Counted from the first letter of the stretch, positions 36,831 through 47,697 are shown. The stretch: DNA of 64,000 bases from Algibacter sp. L1A34 (GCF_009796805.1 NZ_CP047029.1:1601501-1665500); one strand, 5' to 3'. The notes: generated by a model not told the origin, from the sequence alone. Made by a program: numbers and translations.

Positions 36831-37418
36831 ATGGCAGCAACAAATAAAAAACAAGGTAAACTTATAGTGTTTTCTGCACCTTCGGGTTCTGGTAAAACAA
36901 CTATAGTGAGGCATTTATTAGGCTTAGATAAGTTGAATTTAGAATTTTCAATCTCGGCAGCATCTCGGGAGGCTAGAGGTACAGAAATCGATGGCACCGA
37001 TTATTATTTTCTTTCAACTAGTGAATTCAAATCTAAAATTAAGAATGATGAGTTTTTGGAGTGGGAAGAGGTTTATCGCGATAATTTCTATGGAACTTTA
37101 AAAACTGAAGTGGAACGTATTTGGGCAAAAGGTAAAAATGTGATTTTTGATATTGATGTTTCTGGTGGGTTACGAATTAAACGAAAATTCCCAGAAGAAA
37201 CCTTGGCTATTTTTGTAAAACCACCAAGTATCGATGAGCTTAAAATTCGACTTAAAAAACGTAAAACCGAAAGTGCCGATAAAATAAATATGCGAGTAGC
37301 CAAGGCGTCTGCCGAGTTAGCAACTGCACCACTTTTTGATGTTATTGTTGTAAATGATACATTGGAACATGCGCTAGAAGAAGCTGAAACTTTAGTAAGC
37401 AACTTTGTAAATTCTTAA
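36831..37418 (+). CDS. gmk: Guanylate kinase
   Basis: Phosphorylates GMP to GDP with ATP. 195 residues, normal length. P-loop SAPSGSGKTT at about residues 15-24, then SAASREARGTEIDGTDYYF and the GMP-binding/lid region FWEEVYRDN-like stretch (EWEEVYRDNFYGT). Second gene of yicC-gmk-nadD. Confidence 0.97.
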   Translation: MAATNKKQGKLIVFSAPSGSGKTTIVRHLLGLDKLNLEFSISAASREARGTEIDGTDYYFLSTSEFKSKIKNDEFLEWEEVYRDNFYGTLKTEVERIWAKGKNVIFDIDVSGGLRIKRKFPEETLAIFVKPPSIDELKIRLKKRKTESADKINMRVAKASAELATAPLFDVIVVNDTLEHALEEAETLVSNFVNS

Positions 37419-37430
37419 AATAAGTTATCA

Positions 37431-38009
37431 ATGAAGATTGGATTGTATTTTGGGTCGTTTAATCCTATTCATATTGGGCATTTAGTGATAGCAAACCATA
37501 TGGCGGAACATAGTGATCTAGATCAGGTCTGGTTTGTGGTAACACCACATAATCCGTTTAAAAAGAAAACAACTTTGCTTGATAATTACCAACGTTTAGA
37601 GTTGGTGTATTTAGCTACTAAAGATTACGATAAGCTTGAACCTAGTGATATAGAATTTAATTTACCGCAGCCAAATTACACTATAAACACTTTAGTTCAT
37701 GTTCAAGAAAAATATCCAAACCATGAGTTTTCTTTAATTATGGGGGAAGATAACTTGAAGAGTTTCCATAAATGGAAAAACTACGATGTTATTTTGGAAA
37801 ACCATGATATTTATGTGTATCCGCGTATTTCTAAAGATACTGTAGATACTCGATTTACTGGTCATGATAAAATACATGTTATTAATGCACCTGTAATGGA
37901 GTTGTCTTCTACGTTTATTAGGAATGGTATTAAAACTGGTAAAAATGTAAAACCCATGTTGCCAGAAAATGTTTGGGAGTATTTAGATGAAATGAATTTT
38001 TATAAGTAG
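37431..38009 (+). CDS. nadD: Nicotinate-nucleotide adenylyltransferase
   Basis: Adenylates nicotinate mononucleotide in NAD synthesis. 192 residues. The nucleotidyl transferase motif GSFNPIHIGHL (residues 8-18) and the C-terminal SSTFIRNGI motif (Sx-T/S-x-IR) are present, along with MGEDNLKSFHKW. Starts 12 bases after gmk. Confidence 0.97.
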   Translation: MKIGLYFGSFNPIHIGHLVIANHMAEHSDLDQVWFVVTPHNPFKKKTTLLDNYQRLELVYLATKDYDKLEPSDIEFNLPQPNYTINTLVHVQEKYPNHEFSLIMGEDNLKSFHKWKNYDVILENHDIYVYPRISKDTVDTRFTGHDKIHVINAPVMELSSTFIRNGIKTGKNVKPMLPENVWEYLDEMNFYK

Positions 38010-38089
38010 TTTTATTTTATTCAGTATGGGTTCAATTGTAATTATCCAAAGAGTTTTTTATTTTAGAACGAACGAGAGTGTATTTAATA

Positions 38090-38133
38090 ATTATGATAAT
38101 AAGTAGCGTTGTAAGGCCACTTATTATCATAAT
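38090..38133. terminator. Long bidirectional terminator between nadD and pepP
   Basis: A perfect 15-bp inverted repeat: ATTATGATAATAAGT (38090-38104) with its complement at 38119-38133. The two genes converge. Confidence 0.8.
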
Positions 38134-38140
38134 TTATAAT

Positions 38141-39433
38141 TTAAGAATTCATTAAATCTTCAATTTCATCAGCCTCTAAAGGAATGTTTTTCATTAAATT
38201 AAAAGGTACTCCTGTTTTTTGGATAACAACATCATCTTCTAAACGAATACCAAAACCTTCTTTTGGGATATAAATAGCAGGTTCTACGGTAAACACCATG
38301 TTTTCTTGCATAGGCTCTGTTAAAATACCATAATCGTGTGTGTCTAACCCCATGTGGTGACTTGTTCCATGCATAAAATATTTTTTATAAGCAGGCCATT
38401 CTGAGTCTTCATTTTGTACGTCAGCTTTATTAAGTAAGCCTAGGTTTAAAAGTTCGCTTGTCATTATTTTTCCAACTTCAGCGTGGTATTCAGCCCAGTC
38501 AGTACCCGGAATAAGCATTTTTGTTGCTTCATTTTTAACATTTAAAACAGCGTTGTAAACTGCTTTTTGTCTGTCTGTAAAACGACCAGATACAGGTATT
38601 GTTCTTGTCATGTCACTAGAGTAGTTCGCGTATTCTGCGCCAACATCTAATAATATTAAATCGCCTGCTTTACATTGTTGATTGTTTTCTATGTAATGAA
38701 GTACATTAGCATTGTTTCCCGAAGCGACAATAGGTGTATATGCAAATTTTTTCGATCTATTTCTTAAAAACTCATGCATAAATTCGGCTTCAATTTCGAA
38801 TTCCCAAACGTCTGGTTTAACAAAGGATAAAATTCTACGAAAGCCTTTTTCTGTAATATCACAAGCTTGCTGAATTAAATCTAACTCAATAGGGTCTTTT
38901 ACAGAGCGTAACCGTTGTAAAATGGGGTTACTTTTTGCCACGCTATGTGCAGGATATTTATCTTTTATCCATTTTGTAAAGCGATCTTCACGAGTTTCTG
39001 TTTCTACATTAGCGCGGTAATGTTCGTTGGTGTTAATGTAAACAGTATCACATTGCGTCATGATTTCAAACATGATTTTTTCCATGTCTTGCAACCAGTA
39101 TACCGTTTTTATGCCACTTGTTTCAAAGGCTTTTTCTTTAGTTAGTTTTTCGCCTTCCCAAATCGCTATATGCTCATTGGTTTCTTTTAAAAAAAGAATT
39201 TCTCGGTGTTTTTCCTTTGGGCAATCAGGAAATAATACTAAAATACTTTCTTCTTGGTCAACTCCACTTAAGTAAAAAATATCACGATGCTGTTCAAATG
39301 GCATCGTGCTATCTGCGCTTATTGGATAAGTGTCGTTCGAATTGAAAACAGCTAAGCTTTTAGAAGTCATTTTATTGGCAAAATTTCTTCTGTTTTTTAC
39401 GAATAGATTAGCGTTTATTTGATGGTATTTCAT
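38141..39433 (-). CDS. pepP: Aminopeptidase P, M24B
   Basis: Removes N-terminal residues that precede proline. 430 residues, normal. N-terminal creatinase-like domain, then pita-bread domain with metal ligands: Asp in LLDVGAEYANYSSDMTR, His in HGTSHHMGLDTHD, Glu in VEPAIYI and Glu in IRLEDDVV. No signal peptide; cytoplasmic. Monocistronic. Confidence 0.95.
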   Translation of the reverse strand: MKYHQINANLFVKNRRNFANKMTSKSLAVFNSNDTYPISADSTMPFEQHRDIFYLSGVDQEESILVLFPDCPKEKHREILFLKETNEHIAIWEGEKLTKEKAFETSGIKTVYWLQDMEKIMFEIMTQCDTVYINTNEHYRANVETETREDRFTKWIKDKYPAHSVAKSNPILQRLRSVKDPIELDLIQQACDITEKGFRRILSFVKPDVWEFEIEAEFMHEFLRNRSKKFAYTPIVASGNNANVLHYIENNQQCKAGDLILLDVGAEYANYSSDMTRTIPVSGRFTDRQKAVYNAVLNVKNEATKMLIPGTDWAEYHAEVGKIMTSELLNLGLLNKADVQNEDSEWPAYKKYFMHGTSHHMGLDTHDYGILTEPMQENMVFTVEPAIYIPKEGFGIRLEDDVVIQKTGVPFNLMKNIPLEADEIEDLMNS

Positions 39434-39584
39434 GATGATGTATTTAAAATATGTATTTAAAATACAAAAATAATGTTTTATTCAAAGATAAGTTAGCATA
39501 AAAAAAATATTGGGATATAGCCAAAATATGGTAAATTGCACCTCTAATTAATTAATCCTCATTGAATTATCTAAAATTGTTATT

Positions 39585-41315
39585 ATGAAAAGAACAAATA
39601 CGCGAAAAGTACTTCTCTCGGTACTAGCTAGCTTATTCGGTGTGGCTAGTTTTAATGCGCAGGTTATGCTGAAAGAAATACCTCTAAGTCAGCAAATTGA
39701 ATCTTCAGGCTTAGTTGTTGAAGGAAAAGTAATTTCAAAAGAATCTTTTTGGAATGCAGATCAAACTAATATTTATACTATTAATACCGTTGAGGTTTAC
39801 AAGATTTTTAAAGGAAATCCAGTAGAAATAGTACAAGTTATAACTACAGGAGGTACAGTAGGGAATATGTCACAAAAAGTTTCACCCAGTTTAAATTTAA
39901 ATGCCAATGATGTTGGTATATTTACTTTGGCTAGCGATGTTAATGTTACTAGTAATGGGTTTAGACCTTATAGTGGTGTTCAAGGTTTTTATAAATATGA
40001 TTTAAATAGAGATGTTGTAATAAATCCATTTAATAAAAGGGAAGGTATTGAAACATTATATACTGAAATTCTATCTAAAACTAAAACTGATTTTTCTGAG
40101 GTTTTAAAATATAATGTTGCAGAACAAGCAAGCAAAGCAGCAAAAAGTGCAAAAGTATTAGCTCCTGCTAGTATTTCTTTTACGGATCAACCAGTTAGCG
40201 CAGGAACAAAAACTGTTTTAACAATAAATGGAACTGGATTCGGCTCTGTAAAAGGTGGTGTTGGATTTGCTAATTCTAGTGATGGAGGAGCATCTGTTAC
40301 TTATGCTTTAGACTCACAAGTTTTAACTTGGACAGATGAACGAATTACTGTTGAGATACCTTCTTTGGCAGGAACTGGGCTTGTAACTATTGTTGATTCA
40401 AATAATGATTCATCAGTATCGGAAGAGGTATTAACAGTGTCTTTTGCATTATTAACTAATGAAAATGCTGGTAAGGCTTATCCTGTTCAATATTATGGGG
40501 CAAACGGAAATGGAGGTCTTACTTGGAGCATGAGTACTGATCTTTCAAGTAATAGTAGCGCTAATCTGGCTTTTATGAGAGCATTTGATACTTGGCGTTG
40601 TGAAACTGGAATTAATTGGGGAGTAAGTGCTAATACAACAACTCAGAATAGCGCAGGACTTGATGCTGAAAATGTTATAGCTTTTAGCCCTAATTTACCT
40701 GAAGGGTATTTAGGAGCAACAACTGTGTACTATGATTCTTGTAATGCTTCTGATTGGGTTGTTGCTGAAGTAGATATAATATTTGATGGTAAAACAGACT
40801 GGTTTTATGCTGAGGATGGTTTTGTTTTTGGATTTGATTTTGAAACTGTGGCATTGCACGAGTTGGGGCATGCTCAATTACTAGATCATGTAATTGATGA
40901 AAGTGATCCAATGCATTTTAATATACAAAGTTTTATTGCGAATCATGAATTAAGTGATTCAAATAAAGAGGCAGCAAATATTATTGTAACCAATAGTACA
41001 ACTAATGCTGTTTGTAGTTATCAGTTAATGAGTGGATATTCATGTCTATTAGGAATTGAAGAAGATGTTTTAGAAAGTGGTGTTGATTTATATCCAAACC
41101 CTGCCAAAACAGAATTTTTTATTAAAAAATCAGCTTCAATTAATCTAGAATTTGTAATTATTTACGATGTTAATGGTCGTTTAATTTCTAAACATGATGT
41201 TTCTAAGACTTCAGGACTTCAAACTATAAGTTTATCTGGAATTTCTAAAGGACTTTATTTTGTAAATATTAGTTCCGATTTAGCTTCAATTACTAAAAAA
41301 CTTATTGTAGACTAA
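39585..41315 (+). CDS. T9SS-exported metzincin-type metallopeptidase with TIG domain
   Basis: 576 residues in this order: signal peptide (ends near FNAQ), an N-terminal domain with EGKVISKESFW, an IPT/TIG-like immunoglobulin domain (about 195-285, TKTVLTINGTGFGSV), a metalloprotease domain, and a type IX secretion C-terminal sorting domain (DLYPNPAKTEFFIKK to the final KKLIVD). The zinc site is HELGHAQLLDH (residues 425-435), HExxHxxxxxH, with a Met-turn candidate in DPMHF. The usual metzincin Gly in the site is replaced by Leu, so it is a divergent M10-like peptidase. It is probably secreted, or bound to the cell surface, and digests protein outside the cell. Confidence 0.85.
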   Translation: MKRTNTRKVLLSVLASLFGVASFNAQVMLKEIPLSQQIESSGLVVEGKVISKESFWNADQTNIYTINTVEVYKIFKGNPVEIVQVITTGGTVGNMSQKVSPSLNLNANDVGIFTLASDVNVTSNGFRPYSGVQGFYKYDLNRDVVINPFNKREGIETLYTEILSKTKTDFSEVLKYNVAEQASKAAKSAKVLAPASISFTDQPVSAGTKTVLTINGTGFGSVKGGVGFANSSDGGASVTYALDSQVLTWTDERITVEIPSLAGTGLVTIVDSNNDSSVSEEVLTVSFALLTNENAGKAYPVQYYGANGNGGLTWSMSTDLSSNSSANLAFMRAFDTWRCETGINWGVSANTTTQNSAGLDAENVIAFSPNLPEGYLGATTVYYDSCNASDWVVAEVDIIFDGKTDWFYAEDGFVFGFDFETVALHELGHAQLLDHVIDESDPMHFNIQSFIANHELSDSNKEAANIIVTNSTTNAVCSYQLMSGYSCLLGIEEDVLESGVDLYPNPAKTEFFIKKSASINLEFVIIYDVNGRLISKHDVSKTSGLQTISLSGISKGLYFVNISSDLASITKKLIVD

Positions 41316-41336
41316 TAATTACTTTTTCAATGTATT

Positions 41337-41389
41337 AAACTCATCTTATATTTTCTAAATTTAGAAAATATAAGATGAGTTTTTTTTGA
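41337..41389 (+). terminator. Terminator built from a 46-bp perfect palindrome
   Basis: Arms of 23 bases (41337-41359 and 41360-41382) are perfect complements with no spacer; T run follows to 41387. It is the terminator of the metzincin gene, with an unusually long stem. Confidence 0.88.
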
Positions 41390-41876
41390 TTATAATCCTT
41401 CAAAAGGAAAAATAAAACGATTATTAAAACATGTTCGAAGTATTCAAGGTGATTACTTTTATGTATCTTCAACTTATTATGGAATAAAGAGCAAATTTTT
41501 TAAAAACACATTTAACGTTAAATGTTATGTCTTTGGTTAGTATAACGGATTTTTAATAAAGAGTCTCTTTTTGAGAATCAACTAGTTAGTGAGAATAGCT
41601 ATAAAAGTCATTTTAATTTTCGGTTTTATTTTTAGTTTATAAAGGTAGTTTGTCTTAAAATTGAAAAATAAAATATTCAATTTTATTAAAAAAATTACTA
41701 CAACGTATTCGTTCAACATACATAGTGTCTGCGAGGTGTAAATATAAGGAGTATCAATGCTAGTAAGAGTTTTAGGTGACAATTATCATAAAACTTATTT
41801 TAGTAAAATTATATTTTTGCTGGGTAGATAAAACTAAATTTTTCATAATATTACAATAAAATAAATATTATTACTC
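41390..41876. other. Intergenic stretch without a convincing gene
   Basis: AT-rich. A start-less plus-strand frame (41379-41540) and a minus-strand frame (41582-41782) are present, but neither has supporting features. The end must hold the promoter of the AspT-like transporter; I see no clear TAnnTTTG close to its ATG. Confidence 0.5.
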
Positions 41877-43493
41877 ATGGAACTTTTTTTAGAATTACTC
41901 ACTAAAGACTACTTTGTGTTATTTCTAGTTATTGGCTTCGGAATTGCTCTTGGAAATGTTAAGATAAAAGGGGTTAATTTCGATACTTCAGCTGTTATTT
42001 TTGTTGCGATTTTTTTCGGCTATTTATACAATCTGTATGGCATTACTTTTAGTATTCCTCCTATTATACAAAGTGTGGGGCTGGTTATGTTTATATATAC
42101 CATAGGGATGCAAGCAGGACCTTCCTTTTTTAGTTCTTTTAAAGAACAAGGCATAAAATTAATAGCTCTAGCAGGAATTACCGTAATTACGGGTGGAATT
42201 ACGGCGGTATGTATCTCTTATATCTATGATGTAGATATGAACATGATGAGTGGTTTATTGACAGGAGCATTAACATCTACGCCAGGTTTAGCTGCGTCTA
42301 TTGAGGCTTCTCATTCTTCTTTGGCATCTATTGGTTATGGAATTGCGTATCCTTTTGGTGTTTTAGGTGTTATCTTATTCGTGAAATTAGGGCCGGCCTT
42401 ATTTAGGGTAGACATAAAAAAAGAAGAAAAAAACTTTGAAGAAATGTCGAATTCTTCCACTCCGATGATAATTAATAAAAACTTGATTATCTCTAATGAA
42501 AATGTTAATGGCAAAACCATTAAAGAGTTGAGAATACGCTTCATGACAAAGGCTAATATTTCGCGTGTAATGAAGCCTAATCAACTTCCTATCTCTCCAA
42601 CAAAAGATACCGTTTTGGAAACGGGAGATATTATTAAAGCCGTGGGAACTGTAAACGCGTTAGAACGGATAGAAGTTTTATTAGGGAAAGTTACAGATAT
42701 ACAAATTCCTCGCAGTGAAACTTTCGAAGTTAAATGGTATGTAGTAAGTAATGATGCTGTTGTAAATAAAACGATTAGAGAATTAAATCTTCTTGAAAAC
42801 TATGCGGCTACAATTACACGTATTAGAAGAGCAAGTATCGATTTGGCCCCGCACCCAACAACTCAAATAAAATATGGTGATAAAATTCTGGTTTCTTGCT
42901 CTGTAGGTAATGTTTCTGCGGTTACGCAGCTCTTTGGAAATAGTCTAAAAAGAATTGGGCAAACTAGTTTTTTACCAGTAGCATTCGGAATTGTTATAGG
43001 CATCATTGTTGGAGCTATTGCTATTCCTTTAGGCGGTATACATCTTAAACTGGGTCTTACCGGTGGGGTGCTTTTAGCTTCCATATTTTTAAGTTGGAAA
43101 GGAAAAGTAGGACCAATAATTTGGAACTTACCTGGTCCTGCAAACCAAATATTACGACAGTTAGGGCTTTTATTGTTTCTAACTCCTGTAGGTTTAAGCG
43201 CAGGACAAAGTCTAGTTTCTGCTATTCAAGAACACGGTGCTGTTTTGTTTCTTTTTGGAGCTTTAATTACTTTAATTCCAATGATTACCACGGTGCTTAC
43301 AGGGCGTTTCATTCTAAAAATTAATTTTTTATCTATACTAGGTGCGTTAACAGGAGGAATGACATCTACTCCTGGGTTAAGTGCTACAGATTCAATGACC
43401 GAATCTGAAGCGCCACAAATTGCCTATGCTGCAGTTTATCCTTTTTCATTAGTACTTATAATAATTGTTGCTGAAATAATGGCAATCTTATAA
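41877..43493 (+). CDS. AspT/YbjL-type transporter with TrkA-C domains
   Basis: 538 residues. Two membrane halves of the AspT-type antiporter family, each with the matching motif (GALTSTPGLAAS near 140 and GGMTSTPGLSAT near 500), flank a central pair of TrkA-C/RCK-C-like cytoplasmic domains (from about 195 to 355). Some family members exchange aspartate for alanine; most, like YidE and YbjL, are uncharacterised. Inner membrane; substrate unknown. Alone in the operon. Confidence 0.9.
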   Translation: MELFLELLTKDYFVLFLVIGFGIALGNVKIKGVNFDTSAVIFVAIFFGYLYNLYGITFSIPPIIQSVGLVMFIYTIGMQAGPSFFSSFKEQGIKLIALAGITVITGGITAVCISYIYDVDMNMMSGLLTGALTSTPGLAASIEASHSSLASIGYGIAYPFGVLGVILFVKLGPALFRVDIKKEEKNFEEMSNSSTPMIINKNLIISNENVNGKTIKELRIRFMTKANISRVMKPNQLPISPTKDTVLETGDIIKAVGTVNALERIEVLLGKVTDIQIPRSETFEVKWYVVSNDAVVNKTIRELNLLENYAATITRIRRASIDLAPHPTTQIKYGDKILVSCSVGNVSAVTQLFGNSLKRIGQTSFLPVAFGIVIGIIVGAIAIPLGGIHLKLGLTGGVLLASIFLSWKGKVGPIIWNLPGPANQILRQLGLLLFLTPVGLSAGQSLVSAIQEHGAVLFLFGALITLIPMITTVLTGRFILKINFLSILGALTGGMTSTPGLSATDSMTESEAPQIAYAAVYPFSLVLIIIVAEIMAIL

Positions 43494-43850
43494 ATGATTA
43501 TGGGTTAAATATAAAATTGGAGTAATTAAAAATTAAGTGATATGGGTTATTAAACTTTTTAAGAATTTAGTAACTCGAGTATTATAATAACATTGATGAT
43601 TTGGCTTTATTATTAAATTGAAGCCTATTAAAAATCATCTTAATTTTATGTAGCTTTTCGACTATCATAAATCGTGAAAACATGCGTTTATATGAGAAAT
43701 TTATAGGCGTAAAAGCTTGTGGAATAAAGAGATGTGTTGAGTTGCGGACTCTTTGTTATAACGATTCTAAATAGTTAAAAAAAGGGATTTTTATTTCAGT
43801 AAATAGTATCTAAATAGTACATTTGTTATCAACTAAAATAATTTAAAATA
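43494..43850 (+). promoter_or_regulatory. Intergenic region with the sdh promoter
   Basis: 357 bases with no gene. TACATTTG (43818-43825) fits the -7 consensus and lies 25 bases before the sdhC start. No further structure recognised. Confidence 0.6.
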
Positions 43851-44522
43851 ATGGGCGGATTTTTTAAATCTTCAATTGGAAGAAAAGTTGCTATGGCACT
43901 TTCTGCATTCTTCCTCATGTTTTTCTTAATAATACATTTAGCAGTAAATATTACTTCTTTATTTGGTGAAACGGTCTTTAACGACATGTCTCATTTTATG
44001 GGAACCAATCCTTTAATACAATTTGCTTTGCAGCCTGTATTAATTTTTGGAGTTGTATTTCACTTTGTAATGGGATTTGTATTAGAGTTGAAAAACAAAA
44101 AGGCGAATGGAGTTGCTTATGCAAAAAACAATGGTGCAGCTAATTCTACTTGGATGAGTAGAAACATGATTTACAGTGGTCTTGCTATATTAGCATTTAT
44201 TGTGCTTCACTTTATTGATTTCTGGATACCAGAATTAAACACTAAATACGTAGTAGGTGATATGTCTGGTATGCATGATGGTAATTTTAGATATTATCAT
44301 GAGTTGGTGGAGAAATTCCAAAACCCAGCAAGAGTTGTTGCTTACGTTGTAGCATTTGTACTTTTAGGATTGCATTTAGCACACGGATTTACATCTGCAT
44401 TCCAATCGATGGGAGTAACGGCAGGACGTAAAAAAACACTTCAAAGTATAGGGAAAGGATATTCTATTATAATACCATTAGGGTTTATAATAGTAGCAAT
44501 TTCTCATTATTTTAACCATTAA
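43851..44522 (+). CDS. sdhC: Succinate dehydrogenase cytochrome b subunit
   Basis: 223 residues, five membrane helices, the Bacteroidetes/Wolinella-type fused membrane subunit (no separate sdhD). Histidines likely to bind two b hemes are in [24 protein letters not shown] and LGLHLAHG. It anchors SdhAB and passes electrons to menaquinone. First gene of sdhCAB. Confidence 0.95.
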   Translation: MGGFFKSSIGRKVAMALSAFFLMFFLIIHLAVNITSLFGETVFNDMSHFMGTNPLIQFALQPVLIFGVVFHFVMGFVLELKNKKANGVAYAKNNGAANSTWMSRNMIYSGLAILAFIVLHFIDFWIPELNTKYVVGDMSGMHDGNFRYYHELVEKFQNPARVVAYVVAFVLLGLHLAHGFTSAFQSMGVTAGRKKTLQSIGKGYSIIIPLGFIIVAISHYFNH

Positions 44523-44533
44523 TCTTATTATAT

Positions 44534-46546
44534 ATGGCTTTAGATTCAAAAGTACCAGAAGGTCCAATTAAAGATAAATGGACAAATTATAAAGACAAAA
44601 TTAATCTTGTTAACCCTGCAAATAAACGTCATATTGATATTATTGTTGTAGGAACAGGATTAGCAGGTGGTTCTGCTGCTGCAACATTAGCAGAATTAGG
44701 ATACAATGTAAAAGCTTTTGCTTATCAAGATTCTCCTCGTAGAGCGCATTCAATTGCAGCTCAAGGAGGGATTAATGCGGCAAAAAATTACATGGGAGAT
44801 GGAGATTCTAATTACAGATTATTTTACGATACTGTAAAAGGAGGAGATTACCGTTCTCGTGAAGCAAATGTTTACAGGTTAGCAGAAGTTTCTTCAAATA
44901 TTATTGATCAATGTGTAGCACAAGGGGTTCCTTTTGCACGTGATTATGGTGGTTTGTTAGATAATCGTTCTTTTGGAGGGGTTTTAGTTTCAAGAACTTT
45001 TTATGCAAAAGGACAAACAGGACAACAATTATTATTAGGATGTTATTCGGCAATGAACCGCCAAATTGCTCGTGGTAAAATTGAAATGTTCAATCGTCAC
45101 GAAATGTTAGATGTTGTAAAAGTTGATGGTAAAGCAAGAGGTATTATTGCTCGTAATTTAATTACAGGAGAAATAGAACGCCACTCTGCACACGCTGTTG
45201 TAATTGCAACTGGAGGATATGGAAACGTTTATTTCTTATCTACCAATGCAATGGGTTCTAACGCAACTGCTGCTTGGAAAATTCATAAAAAAGGAGCGTA
45301 TTTCGCAAATCCTTGTTTTACACAAATTCACCCAACGTGTATTCCACGTTCTGGAGATTACCAATCTAAATTGACGTTAATGTCAGAGTCATTACGTAAT
45401 GATGGTAGAATTTGGGTTCCAGCAAAAATAGAAGATGCAAAAGCAATTCAACAAGGTACATTAAAGCCAGTACAGATTGCGGAAGAGGATAGAGATTATT
45501 ATTTAGAGCGTCGTTATCCTGCATTTGGTAACTTGGTACCTCGTGATGTAGCTTCTAGAGCTGCAAAAGAACGTTGTGATGCTGGTTATGGTGTAAATGC
45601 AACAGGAGAAGCTGTGTATTTAGATTTTGCTTCTGCTTTTCAGCGTTATGGAAAACAACAAGCTAAATTAAAAGGAATAAAAAATCCTTCTAAAGAAGAA
45701 ATTGTAAAATTAGGACAAGAAATTATTGAAGAAAAATATGGAAATTTATTTCAGATGTATGAAAAAATCATCGCTGAAAACCCGTATGAAACTCCAATGA
45801 TGATATATCCAGCAACACACTATACAATGGGTGGTGTTTGGGTTGATTATAACTTAATGACTACTGTTGAAGGTTTATATTGTATTGGTGAAGCAAACTT
45901 CTCTGATCACGGTGCAAACAGATTAGGTGCTTCTGCATTAATGCAAGGTTTAGCCGATGGTTATTTTGTTCTACCTTATACTATTGGAGATTATTTATCT
46001 GATGATATTAGAACAGGAGAAATTGCTACGGATACAAAAGAGTTTGATGAAGCAGAAAAAGAAGTAAAAGATAAAATAGATTTCTTTATCAATAACAAAG
46101 GAACTAAAAGTGTAGATTATTTCCACAAACGTCTTGGTAAAGTAATGTGGGATAAAGTAGGAATGTCTCGTAACGAAAAAGATTTAAAAGAAGCTATGGC
46201 AGAAATTAAAGCGATTCGTGAAGAATTCTGGAAAGACGTAATGGTTCCTGGAAGCGCAAGCGAAATGAATGCTGAATTAGAAAAGGCAGGTCGTGTAGCA
46301 GACTTTTTAGAATTAGGAGAGTTATTTGCTAAAGATGCTTTAGTAAGAAATGAATCTTGCGGTGGACACTTTAGAGAAGAATCTGTAGAGTTAGATGGTG
46401 AGCAAAAAGGAGAGGCGAAACGTAATGATAAAGATTATGCTTTTGTATCTGCTTGGGAATATAAAGGAGAACCTGCAGATGCAGTTTTACATAAAGAAGA
46501 ATTAGAATTTAAAGATATAGAACTAAAACAACGTTCATACAAATAA
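44534..46546 (+). CDS. sdhA: Succinate dehydrogenase flavoprotein subunit
   Basis: 670 residues. FAD-binding Rossmann [17 protein letters not shown] near the N-terminus, covalent-flavin histidine in [18 protein letters not shown], catalytic Arg/His segments ([17 protein letters not shown]). Oxidises succinate to fumarate in the TCA cycle. 11 bases after sdhC. The length and extended C-terminus are those of the SdhCAB type with a long flavoprotein. Confidence 0.97.
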   Translation: MALDSKVPEGPIKDKWTNYKDKINLVNPANKRHIDIIVVGTGLAGGSAAATLAELGYNVKAFAYQDSPRRAHSIAAQGGINAAKNYMGDGDSNYRLFYDTVKGGDYRSREANVYRLAEVSSNIIDQCVAQGVPFARDYGGLLDNRSFGGVLVSRTFYAKGQTGQQLLLGCYSAMNRQIARGKIEMFNRHEMLDVVKVDGKARGIIARNLITGEIERHSAHAVVIATGGYGNVYFLSTNAMGSNATAAWKIHKKGAYFANPCFTQIHPTCIPRSGDYQSKLTLMSESLRNDGRIWVPAKIEDAKAIQQGTLKPVQIAEEDRDYYLERRYPAFGNLVPRDVASRAAKERCDAGYGVNATGEAVYLDFASAFQRYGKQQAKLKGIKNPSKEEIVKLGQEIIEEKYGNLFQMYEKIIAENPYETPMMIYPATHYTMGGVWVDYNLMTTVEGLYCIGEANFSDHGANRLGASALMQGLADGYFVLPYTIGDYLSDDIRTGEIATDTKEFDEAEKEVKDKIDFFINNKGTKSVDYFHKRLGKVMWDKVGMSRNEKDLKEAMAEIKAIREEFWKDVMVPGSASEMNAELEKAGRVADFLELGELFAKDALVRNESCGGHFREESVELDGEQKGEAKRNDKDYAFVSAWEYKGEPADAVLHKEELEFKDIELKQRSYK

Positions 46547-46556
46547 TAAAGACATT

Positions 46557-47297
46557 ATGAATTTAACACTTAAAATTTGGAGACAAAAAGACGCTGGTTC
46601 AAAGGGTCAAATGGTAGACTATAAAGTGACTGATATTTCAGAACATATGTCTTTCTTAGAAATGATGGATGTTTTAAATGAACAATTAGTAAATTCTGGT
46701 GAAGAACCTGTTGCTTTTGATCATGATTGTAGAGAAGGTATTTGTGGTGCGTGTTCTTTATACATAAATGGTGAAGCTCATGGTCCTGATAGAGGTATTA
46801 CTACTTGTCAGTTACACATGCGTATGTTTAACGATGGAGACACTATTACTATAGAGCCATTTAGAGCATCAGCATTTCCTGTAATAAAAGATTTAATTGT
46901 AGATAGAATGGCTTTTGAGCGTATTCAACAATCAGGTGGTTTTATTTCTGTAAATACTTCTGGTAATACGCAAGATGCTAATGGACTTCCTATTTCTAAA
47001 CATGCAGCAGATGCAGCTATGGATGCAGCGGCTTGTATTGGTTGTGGTGCTTGTGTAGCTACTTGTAAAAACTCTTCTGCAATGTTATTTGTGGGCGCTA
47101 AAGTATCTCAATATGCTTTATTACCACAAGGGCAAGTAGAAGCTGCAGATCGTGTACAAAACATGGTTGCACAAATGGATTTAGAAGGTTTTGGAAACTG
47201 TACTAATACAGGTGCATGTGAAGTTGAGTGTCCTAAAGGAATTACTTTAGAGAGTATTGCAAGAATGAATAGAGAGCTTATGAAAGCTTCTATATAA
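46557..47297 (+). CDS. sdhB: Succinate dehydrogenase iron-sulfur subunit
   Basis: 246 residues. The [2Fe-2S] cluster cysteines are in [15 protein letters not shown] and TTCQLH, the [4Fe-4S] in [13 protein letters not shown] and the [3Fe-4S] in [14 protein letters not shown]. Transfers electrons from SdhA to heme and quinone in SdhC. It starts 10 bases after sdhA and ends in a strong terminator. Confidence 0.97.
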   Translation: MNLTLKIWRQKDAGSKGQMVDYKVTDISEHMSFLEMMDVLNEQLVNSGEEPVAFDHDCREGICGACSLYINGEAHGPDRGITTCQLHMRMFNDGDTITIEPFRASAFPVIKDLIVDRMAFERIQQSGGFISVNTSGNTQDANGLPISKHAADAAMDAAACIGCGACVATCKNSSAMLFVGAKVSQYALLPQGQVEAADRVQNMVAQMDLEGFGNCTNTGACEVECPKGITLESIARMNRELMKASI

Positions 47298-47320
47298 TTT
47301 CAAAATAATTTATATTTATA

Positions 47321-47357
47321 AAAAAAGCTTATATCTAATTGATATAAGCTTTTTTTT
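47321..47357 (+). terminator. Terminator of sdhCAB
   Basis: AAAAAAGCTTATATC (47321-47335) pairs with GATATAAGCTTTTTT (47341-47355), then T. The ppnP gene converges on it. Confidence 0.92.
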
Positions 47358-47384
47358 ATGTCTTAAATTGTCGTTTAAAATAAA

Positions 47385-47666
47385 TTAAACATATTGGCAT
47401 AAGTATGAAGTTTGAACGCTAACTTTTACTTGAAACTTTTCATTAGCATCAATAGAGTAAGATGCACCGGCTTTATAAATTTTCCATTCAGGTGCGTTTG
47501 GTAGTTTAACTTCCATTTCACCTTCAATAACACTCATAGTTTCGTGTGTAGATGTGCCAAATTCGTATGTTCCAACTTCCATAACACCTATGGTCGATTT
47601 TCCTGTTGCAGATGAATAGGCTAAAGATTTTACGTTGCCATCAAAGTATTCGTTTGCAGATATCAT
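47385..47666 (-). CDS. ppnP: Pyrimidine/purine nucleoside phosphorylase
   Basis: 93-residue single-domain cupin of the UPF0345/DUF1255 family. Family features seen: NEYFDGNVKSLAY start, GVMEVGTYEFGT and the ETMSVIEGEMEV cupin core. E. coli PpnP splits several nucleosides with phosphate into ribose 1-phosphate and base. It has its own gene unit. A phosphate-using enzyme next to phosphate transport genes may be chance. Confidence 0.92.
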   Translation of the reverse strand: MISANEYFDGNVKSLAYSSATGKSTIGVMEVGTYEFGTSTHETMSVIEGEMEVKLPNAPEWKIYKAGASYSIDANEKFQVKVSVQTSYLCQYV

Positions 47667-47697
47667 ATGTTTAAAATTTTCAATTAGTTACAAAAAT

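Noticed and set aside
41379-41540. Plus-strand frame of 53 codons after the 46-bp palindrome
   Set aside because: No start codon, no upstream signal and no recognisable domain; AT-rich DNA yields such frames often. It may be a remnant, but I cannot support it.
41582-41782. Minus-strand frame of 66 codons
   Set aside because: Low-complexity, Leu/Lys/Ile-rich, no family features and no promoter; probably chance.
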